Below, piece after piece: positions 1 to 7,400 of a stretch of DNA of 64,000 nt. A program made the position numbers and the translations under genes. Source of the stretch: Halopseudomonas sabulinigri (lineage in GTDB: Bacteria; Pseudomonadota; Gammaproteobacteria; Pseudomonadales; Pseudomonadaceae); the NCBI GenBank assembly GCA_011053055.1, contig DRHT01000031.1:1-64000 (forward strand). The letters run 5' to 3'. The first letter of the stretch is position 1. Each line of letters begins with the position of its first letter. The notes beneath the pieces were generated by a model. That model ran no database searches and was not told the DNA's origin. It was given only the letters and a program-made list of their open reading frames with translations.

Positions 1-27
1 AAAATCATCGGGATCTGGGAATTCCAT
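1..27 (-). CDS. 5' end of an unknown gene running off the left edge
   Basis: Only the first nine codons are inside the window (M-E-F-P-D-P-D-D-F). They follow a near-perfect Shine-Dalgarno on the minus strand (AAGGAGG, about 34-40) with 5-6 bases to the ATG at 27. The SD overlaps the stop codon of a short cdiA-like toxin fragment. A well-placed ribosome site directly after a toxin-module remnant is the usual position of a CDI immunity gene, so an orphan immunity gene is my inference. The acidic start fits that but does not prove it. The function cannot be read from nine residues. Confidence 0.5.
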
Positions 28-37
28 CGCGACCTCC

Positions 38-105
38 TTAATGAACAGGTATGACTGTACTAAGTTTTCGCGCACGATTTTTGTCGCTGATGACAAGAAA
101 GTCGA
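38..105 (-). pseudogene. Remnant of a cdiA C-terminal (toxin-module) coding segment
   Basis: Read on the minus strand this stretch encodes DFLVISDKNRAR followed by KLSTVIPVH and a TAA stop at 38-40. Bases 69-103 match bases 2502-2536 inside cdiA at 33 of 35 positions, where the protein reads DLLVISDKNRAR. The shared block lies in the variable region after the pretoxin domain. The similarity stops abruptly at about 103/104, where the repeat-bracketed RAYT element begins, so the upstream part of this module has been lost or displaced. It is best explained as the 3' scrap of an orphan cdiA-CT module, part of a tandem toxin/immunity array downstream of cdiBAI. Confidence 0.55.
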
Positions 106-110
106 AAAAA

Positions 111-141
111 GGGGACAGATTTAAAAAAGGGGACAGATTTA
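111..141 (+). repeat. Two direct copies of GGGGACAGATTTA
   Basis: Copies at 111-123 and 129-141 are separated by five A residues, and each is preceded by an A run. The second copy supplies the stop codon (TAA, complement of 139-141) of the RAYT gene read leftwards. Confidence 0.85.
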
Positions 142-834
142 TTTTTCGCGCTTCCTCGGCCTGCCTTGACCTCTCATCTCGAGCCGAGCGCCAGTAATTT
201 TCTCTATTTCATCGACGAATCGAACCCCTCCGGTCAACTGGCATCGGTTTACAGCTTCACGAATTACCCGTAATTCGGTATCTGGAATACCTGCATTCAC
301 AAATTGCTCATACTGCTCCTGCCGACCTAGCTCCGTCGGAGCCAGATATTCATAACAGGGATGCACATCGAGCAGGTCACTGGTGGGGGACGATTGCATC
401 CTGTACGGGAAGCTGGACCAAGGATAGTCTGCTGCCTGCCCCACCATTCTTGCCCTGACGGGGTTAAGCTCTATGTAACGGCAGCAAGCCAGTAAATACG
501 CTTCGGTATCAACGATGCTGGACTTGTAACGCCCTTCCCATAACGTACCAGAGCGTCCTTCCAGTCGATTGCGGTAGCGGGTAGCCCTGGCAGCCAATGC
601 TTTCATGAACTGGCCAAGGCCTGCCGCGCCCTCCGGGCTGACCAACAGGTGCACATGGTTGGTCATCAAGCACCAGGCATAGAGCTTGATACCATATTGC
701 ACTTTTAGCTCTCTGATGTCCGACAGGTAGCGCTGAAAATCATCGGCACACGCAAACACAACCTGACGATTATGGCCTCTCTGTACAATATGGTGCGGGT
801 AGTTCGGCAGAACCATGCGACCCATCCTGGGCAT
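139..834 (-). CDS. REP-associated tyrosine transposase (RAYT, Y1/HUH family)
   Basis: The 231-residue product belongs to the TnpA_REP/IS200-like Y1 transposase family, which nicks single-stranded DNA at hairpin repeats. The metal-binding HUH motif is visible as NHVHLL near residues 58-63. It is followed by the family pattern in which the tyrosine-bearing helix precedes YIELNPVRA (about 130-138). The N-terminal HHIVQRGHNRQ is also typical. The start at 834 has AAGAAGG six bases upstream. The stop codon lies inside a GGGGACAGATTTA repeat, and a mirror copy lies just upstream of the gene, so enzyme and repeats appear to form one unit. The basic tail (GRPRKREK) is common in these proteins. The reading frame is complete. 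Assignment to the family is secure; current mobility is unknown. Confidence 0.9.
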   Translation of the reverse strand: MPRMGRMVLPNYPHHIVQRGHNRQVVFACADDFQRYLSDIRELKVQYGIKLYAWCLMTNHVHLLVSPEGAAGLGQFMKALAARATRYRNRLEGRSGTLWEGRYKSSIVDTEAYLLACCRYIELNPVRARMVGQAADYPWSSFPYRMQSSPTSDLLDVHPCYEYLAPTELGRQEQYEQFVNAGIPDTELRVIREAVNRCQLTGGVRFVDEIEKITGARLEMRGQGRPRKREK

Positions 835-877
835 CTACATCCTTCTTAAAATAAATCTTTCCCTTTTTTTCATGAAA

Positions 878-890
878 TAAATCTGTCCCC
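878..890 (-). repeat. Inner right inverted copy, TAAATCTGTCCCC
   Basis: Exact reverse complement of the left copies. It lies just upstream of the RAYT start and is followed by a T run, as expected for the mirror image of the left end. A decayed copy (TAAATCTTTCCC) precedes it near 852-863. Confidence 0.85.
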
Positions 891-994
891 TTTTTCCTGG
901 TGTATAGCAAAATGGCTGGGGTTTAAGGGCAGCCAAACACCTCGAAAACCGCACCGATTTAAGGGCAAACACCGGCCAGAGGGTCAATTCCTTC

Positions 995-1015
995 GCCAGC
1001 GGCTTGACCGCTGGC
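995..1015. repeat. Perfect 8-bp hairpin (REP-like candidate)
   Basis: GCCAGCGG and CCGCTGGC form a perfect 8-bp stem around a 5-base loop (CTTGA). It has no T tract, so an intrinsic terminator is less likely. Its place inside the RAYT element makes a REP-type hairpin substrate possible, but I do not recognise it as a known Pseudomonas REP class. Confidence 0.5.
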
Positions 1016-1019
1016 AGCG

Positions 1020-1165
1020 GTAGCCGAGAAGTAGCAGAAAGATAGCCGATAGATAGCAGCCCGATAGCACAAAAGAAGCAATTCACCGGCGTGATGCAGA
1101 CATGATGCAAGTTGATGCAGCCGTGATGCAGGCATGTGGCAGAAATGATGCGCCGATGATGCAAA
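1020..1165. repeat. Degenerate array with 11-bp periodicity
   Basis: AGC trinucleotides recur exactly every 11 bp at 1022, 1033, 1044, 1055, 1066 and 1077, within GTAGC or GATAGC cores. The array then changes to TGATGCA or TGATGCG at 1092, 1103, 1113, 1124, 1146 and 1157, again at about 11-bp steps. A conserved core with 4-5 variable bases per turn is seen on one helical face. The origin is unknown; slipped-strand expansion followed by drift, or phased protein sites, would both give it. Confidence 0.65.
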
Positions 1166-1211
1166 ACGGCTGCTGCCAGCCTGGCTGGAACAGTCATCGG
1201 GGCTAATTAAA

Positions 1212-1224
1212 TAAATCTGTCCCC
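1212..1224 (-). repeat. Outer right inverted copy, TAAATCTGTCCCC
   Basis: Exact reverse complement of the left copies, followed by a T run. It ends 20 bp before the cdiI stop codon and so sets the apparent right boundary of the element. Confidence 0.85.
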
Positions 1225-1244
1225 TTTTTATAAGCGATAGTTAG

Positions 1245-1448
1245 CTAGGACTGCTCAAGACCATCCAGTATCAGACTGACCTCCAGAAGCAAATCGTTCA
1301 CTACACCTCGCCCTGCCCCGATACGCGTTTCAAACTCAAACAAATCTATTCCGTTACAAATTTCATTCAGGGCAGAATGAAAAATTAGCAGTTCATCTTT
1401 GCTGCAGGCCAGCACAGCCGAATCGTTTAGAGTTTCAATTACCTTCAT
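1245..1448 (-). CDS. cdiI: Candidate CdiI immunity protein
   Basis: A 67-residue acidic protein (conserved-looking stretch SKDELLIFHSALNEICNG, then EFETRIG). It starts two bases after the cdiA stop codon, and its ribosome site (GAGG) lies inside the last codons of cdiA, so the two are translationally coupled. Position, size and charge fit a cytosolic CDI immunity protein that neutralises the toxin domain at the cdiA C-terminus. Codon and base composition look more AT-rich than in the core genes, as is usual for exchanged toxin/immunity pairs. I recognise no structural family with certainty. The downstream neighbour is the repeat-bracketed RAYT element, which begins 20 bp after the stop. The immunity role is inferred from context. 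Confidence 0.75.
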   Translation of the reverse strand: MKVIETLNDSAVLACSKDELLIFHSALNEICNGIDLFEFETRIGAGRGVVNDLLLEVSLILDGLEQS

Positions 1449-1450
1449 AA

Positions 1451-4400
1451 CTACCTCAACCCTTCAAAATAGGCCTTTCCATTGGTAGGTCTAAAGGCAG
1501 TCCCCCCATCGATGGCCTTAGGATTTCGAATAACAACCGTCCCGCTAACATCATCCCAGTAAGCAGTCCGCCCACCATTCAATTGTCGGAAAGAGCTCGG
1601 ATTATTAACAACATTCTCGATGTGCGTGGCGAACTGTTCTCGAGTTGTTATGCCAAGGCTTTTAAATTCGCCTTGCTGAATCACATGTTTCTCAAATGCA
1701 TGGCCGCCAGAAATTTCTTGGCCTGTCAGTTGTCCACGCAGCCTAGCACCATTCGCAAGGCTCGTTGCTTCATCTGCCCCTTTTGCACCCCTACCCACCA
1801 CCAAATTAGCCTGCCGGACCTCCTCACGCAACCGCCCTTCTGCACTCTGGCGGAAAGGCGCCAGCTCAGCTGCAATGGGTGGCTTGCCGGCAACCAGCTC
1901 ATCAAGCTTTGTTTTCATTGCCAGTAATGGATCTGGAACTATTCGTCCCGCTTTATCCATCGCTGCGAAAACGCCCAGGATGCGAGCAGCTTTAGCGGCA
2001 GGGCCTATGGCATCGAGCAGGTCGGGCTCGAGAATGTCACCAACCAGTGCGGCGCCGTCCTTAACGTAACCGGTGCTAACCAGCATCTGGTTGCGATATT
2101 CACGCCACCCAGGGGCATGCATATCCAGAAATTCGTCTGACATCCCGTTCATTGCACTGAGATCAGCCTCAGCGGAAACAAGCTGCTGACCCAGCTCAAG
2201 CAAGTACCCGTCCATCGCCGCCGCCTGAAGCCAGGCTTCTATTGCCTCTGGATTCTGCGACAAGCGCAGCATACCGTCGGCATAGTCACGCTGGGTTCGC
2301 TCGGCGTATTCGCTTAACTCACGTTCGCCCTCACTTACAACTGCTTGCTGGCTTTGAATGCGGTCAGCAATTTGGCGCGAGCTAAAGGTGTTTTCAGCGA
2401 TTGCTGACGCCTCACCCCGCAAACCGTCCATCGCAGCCTGACCCGCGCTAATCTCTTTCATGATGGCTGCACAATTGCCATTCACTTCACAGGCTGCAAG
2501 ACGCGCACGATTTTTATCGCTGATGACAAGAAGGTCTGCTTCTACCTGCTCACAATCCCCGCGATCCACGCAGCCTTCAGCCTTTTCTGCCAACAGCTCA
2601 ACATCTTCGTGATTTAAAAAATTGTACTGCGTCGAGTTCCGGGCAACCCAGGCGCCAGTCTCTAGCTGGCTACCATCACCATCCGAATCCAGAGCTCCGG
2701 CTGCCAACACACCAACCAATTGCGAGCTCATGGTCAACAACGCCGTGCGCTGGTCGTCTGGCAGGCTTGCAAATTGGGCATTCAGGTCAGCAACGAAGAG
2801 TTCGTTTACCCCCGCTGCCAGAGCGCCAGTGGCAAAGTCCCCGCCGTAGGCTTCCGAAGCAAGCCCGCCCATCAGTGCATGTAGTGCTACTTTCTCGGCA
2901 CTGCCCGGGTCTAGGTTGTAGGTATCGCCGATGTCGCCGACCAGGTTGAAGCCGAAGGCGGCAAAGGTGTTTACCAACGAAGAGGTTAAGACCTGACTGA
3001 AATCGCTATCCTCACCAAGTACGCGATATAGAGCGGTGCTGGTTGCGCCCTGCAGGGCCTGGTTGGCGGCAAAGCGAGCGACTCCCGAGGCGGTACCTAA
3101 GTCAACAACGACCTTTTGCGTTAATGGGTTGGTTTTAGTGGACAGAACATTGTCATAAACCCCTGCGGTAAGCCCGGCGGTAACGCCTGCCACCACATAA
3201 CCCTTCATTGCGTCACTGGAGGTAACGTCCTTAAATACTGCCCCCAGATCGCCGCGATTATTAATCACGCTGACGGTCGCATTGGTAGCAGCACTAACAC
3301 TTACCGCCCCTACTGCTGCGCTTGCTGCAACGCCAGTGCCCATTGCGCCGGCAGCCCAAGTCGCCATCGCCGGCCCAACAATCGCAGCCATCACAATGGC
3401 TATGACCAACTGAGCGCCCACGCCTAGCCCGGAGTGGCTGTAATCAAAACTATCGTGTATTTCTTGGACCAGACGCCAATCAACGTCGCCGCGCTCTTCC
3501 ATTGCCTTGATCCAGGCATAGCCGGGGTCGGCCTCAACCATCGCGTCAATGGTTTCGCTGACGGTAACCTGGTTGATTTCACGCAAATCAATGTTCAGAC
3601 CTTCGACCGCATGAATCGCTACTTCCCCTTTCACTACAATCTGGGTTTGACGCAAGGTTTCATCGGTAAAACCATTACCTTCGGACGATACCCACGCCCA
3701 ACTGTCTTTACTCTTCTCGTGACTCTCCTGATGCAGGTCCATCACCCCTTCAAAGGTGATGGCGCCACCGCTGGTCAGGGCAAGATCTGCGCCACTGGTC
3801 AGTTCCGCCGCCTGGTAGGTTTGGTCACCGCCGCTGGTCAGCGCAAGATCGCCGCCAGTGGTAATTGCACTGCCTTGCTGGGTAACGCGGGTAACGGTAT
3901 CGCTGCGGGAGGATTTGCGCCCGAAGGAGCCTTCGGTTTTTTTCTCGTAGAAGCTGTGGTCGAGGTTTTCTGCTGCGATCAGTGCCAGCTGATCGCCGGC
4001 TACTAAATAGGCTTTCTGGGCGGCCTCGATACGGCTGGCGACAACGGCAAGATTCTCACCGGCGATCAGGCTGATATCACCACCAGCCACCAGTTCTGCG
4101 GCCTGTTGCTCTACGTTGCTGCGTTCACTGGTGATTTTCTTGTCGCTGCTGCGGTAACGATATTCGCTGTGCTCTTCGTTCGCTGCGGCGGCAACAACAA
4201 GGTCGCCTTGGGCGTTCAGTGTTAGGTCTTCACCGGCTTCAACGTTGCTGGCGATTACCATCAAATCGTTGCCAGCGCTGGCTTGCAGGCTGCCACCGAC
4301 ATCCACTTCGCTACCGTGCTGGGTGACCTGGCTGTTTTCCCAGTGATGACGGCGGTCTTTGCGTAGCGATGCACTGCTCTCTTCTACTGCACCGATCACC

Positions 4401-7400
4401 AAATCCTGACCTGCGCTGAGGCTGGCATCTCCGCCGGCCTGGAGGGTTGAACCCAGATTGATCAGGTCGCCGCCGGCTTGAATACTTAGGTCGTTGGCGG
4501 CCTCGATGCGGGCTGCGCTATCCAGAATAGTGCCAGCCTCTCGGGCGCGCCGGCTTTCGTTATCGTAATAGGTGGCCGTTCTTTCATTGAGAACGTCATC
4601 GCCTGCGCTCAGAGCAACGTTGTTACCCGCGATGATGCCGCCACGAGCATTAAGGATGCTGTTTTGGGCGATCAGTTGCACCCGCTCGTGCGCTTGCAGC
4701 AGACCGCTGTTATCGATATTCGGAGCAACGATGCTGAGATTCTCGGTGGCGCGCAGGGTGCCCTGGTTGGCCAAATCACCGCCACTGATCAGGGTTACGT
4801 CCTGTCCCTGAATCAGGGCGCCATTGGCTGCCAGCCGACCTTCGGCTTGTGCCAGGTACAGCACCGGCACCAGCACCTTCTCGCCCATCACTTCATGCTC
4901 TTCGAGCCAGACGATGTCGTGCGTCAAGGCGGCGACCTGCTCAGCCGTTAGCGCCAGCCCGAGAGTCAGGTTCAATGCCGTTTGACTCGCCAGTGCGTTA
5001 TCCATCAGGTAGCGATACATCGCTTCATCGTTGGTCAAGCCAGCCAGAAAGCGGGCGCCGGTTCGAGCGGTTATCGCATCGCGTAGCATGCGCTGCTCAT
5101 ACAGGCCGTCCCCCAAACGCTTGAGCGTTTGCTCAGGATCCAGGCCTAGTTGTGTCAGCAAGTAGTCTGAGCCCAAGAACTGGCCGAGATTAGTTAATGC
5201 CGGATTGGTTTCTATCAGATAACGATGGTTACCGGCGCTGGGCACGTTGACGCCAGATGGCACAACCGCATCGGGCGCAGAACCCGAGGGTGTTTGCACC
5301 AGGCGAAACAGCCCTTGTTGGCCATCAGGCAGGCTAAACCCCGGAAGCGTTAAGGGGTTCACTTGCTGCTGTTGCAAGTCTGGGGGTAACTGGGCGTTGA
5401 TCTGCACCTTGATGATGTCTTCAAGGGCGATGGCGATTTCATTACGAGTTGGGTCGTCGTGCCAGGCGGGCAGGTCGTTGCCGACGGCGCGGCTATTTTG
5501 CAAATCTTGCGTTGCTTCAATGAGCAAGTTGCCCCCGGCCTGTATGACCGCTGGTGCATTGGCGTCCAGCGGGGTAACGATGGAGACGTCGCTCACCATG
5601 TTGAAACGAGCTAGCGCTTCAAGCGGCAGCTCCTTGGGCAGCTCCTCTCTAACATAAGGATAGATATAACTATGCCGGAAGCGTTCATCGGTCCCATCGG
5701 TGATGCGCCCCGTGTTCCAGGTGCGCGTGCGCTCGGTGCGGCCGCCAACTGCACCCAGATTGCTCAAGGTACCGGCTTGGATGTGCAGGTCACCGCTGGC
5801 CGAAAGCGTGCTGAATTGGTTAACGACGTCGCCCGCCTCAATACTCAGCTTGCCGCCGCTATGCAGTAGCGCTGCGGGAGAATCTTCGACCACTCGGCTC
5901 TCGAACACTTCGCGGCCTATGTAATCGACATTGTGCTTGTCGCCGCTGCAGTCGTAGCAGCGAATGGTTATTTCGCCTTCAAGCTGCACCTGCTCTTCAC
6001 GAAAAACGTCCTTGCGGTTGTTCAGGGTCTCAACGTTCAACAGCATATCGCCGGCCGACTCGATAGTACCGGAGACGTTGTCCAGCCGCTGCGCACGCGT
6101 AGCAGGATCGCGGCCGCTCAGACGCAGGCCGGCGAGGCTGTAGATGTCCGCGTCGTGATTGATCAGTTGATCGACCTGCAACAGCATATTCTGCCCGCTG
6201 AATAACAAGCCAAGGTTGTTGTAAAGCCGGTCGCTGGTTACCTGTAACTGATCAGCCGCGCCCAGCACGCCCAGATTGTCGATAGCGGTGGCCTGTACTG
6301 CCAGGTCACCCATAGCCGTCAGCTGGCCGTTGTTGTTGAGTGTCCCGGCTACCTGCACAGCCACATCGCTGCCGCCGAGAATGCCGCCGATGTCCTGGTC
6401 GCCCAGCTCAAGATCGAGGCTACCGGCGCTTAGGTCCAACTGGTCCACGCTGGCCAAAGTGCCGTAGCTGTCGTAGTGCCCCGTCAGGGCCAGTTCAAGC
6501 GCACCATCACTGGCAATAAAACCGTGGTTGGTCCAGTTCTGCCCGCTGCCCTGCAGCTGACCTTCCGCTAGAATCTTGCTGGTGACGGTTTGGCTCAACT
6601 GATTAACGCCGAGCTCAATGCGCTCGGCGTGGATCAGACTGGCTTGTTCCCAGGCCTGGGGGTCTTGCTCGATGGCATCCAGAACTGCCAGCAGCTCCTG
6701 TTGACGGGTAACGCTGGTATCTCCGAGAAAGGGTTCCAGCCCCTGAGCAATAGAGGTAGCGACAAAGCCTTCCCAGTTGTGCTCGAGCATCTCACGATAG
6801 AAAACAATCCAGTCTTGCAGCTGGTAATCGCTCTCGGTGCCCATAAACAAGGCAAGCAGACTGTCGTTATTGTTGAGTTGCTCGGCACTGATGGTGAGCA
6901 ATTGCCGGGCAAACAAGGCACCGTGCATGTTGCTGACACGCTGCGCGTCAAGCGTGAGATCACCACTGATGGCGGCAATATGCCCAAGGTCGTTATTCAG
7001 GTTCTGGGTAACCTTTAAATCGACATCCTGCGCTTGAAGATTGCCGGAGCGGTTGTTGAAAGCACGACTGCTGCTGTGCAGCAGTCCTTTAAGGCTGGTT
7101 ATTACACCGCTCTGGTTATCAATCTCATCGGCTTGGATATCAAGCGCGCCATCACCCGCCAGCAGCAAGCCGTTGGTATTGTTGAGGTGCGCGGCCAATA
7201 CCATTGACAAGAGCCCACCGGTGGCCTGAATAGTGCCATCACGGTTATCAAGGCTATTGGCATCCAGGTTCAGGCCCTGATCGGCCAAAAGCAGGCCGCC
7301 CTGGCTGTTATCCAACTGACCATTCAGTTGAAGGGTGGCTTTACCTTTGGCATAGAGAACGCCATCGGCATTGGTCAACTCGGTGGCGCGCAAGCTGATA

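Larger units (their letters stand above)
111..1224 (-). mobile_element. Repeat-bracketed RAYT element inserted downstream of cdiI
   Basis: The 13-mer GGGGACAGATTTA occurs twice as direct copies at the left (111-123 and 129-141). It occurs in inverted orientation as TAAATCTGTCCCC at 878-890 and 1212-1224, with a decayed copy near 852-863. The inner pair brackets the RAYT gene and the outer pair also encloses a hairpin and an 11-bp-period array. The right boundary lies 20 bp past the cdiI stop and the left boundary abuts the cdiA remnant. This motif next to Y1 REP-type transposase genes is familiar from many proteobacteria. Whether the outer pair marks a unit that moves is inference; no target-site duplication was recognised. 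Confidence 0.5.
835..1244. other. Gene-free stretch between cdiI and RAYT, rich in repeats
   Basis: I see no convincing gene here. A 120-codon open frame on the minus strand (835-1197) has no ribosome site and translates the short-period repeat into low-complexity HH-rich sequence, so I reject it. The stretch holds the two right-hand inverted repeats, a perfect 8-bp hairpin at 995-1015 and a degenerate 11-bp-period array at about 1020-1165. Confidence 0.7.

Noticed and set aside
835-1197. A 120-codon open frame on the minus strand between RAYT and cdiI
   Set aside because: No ribosome site; the translation is low-complexity from the 11-bp array and crosses a hairpin and two inverted repeats.
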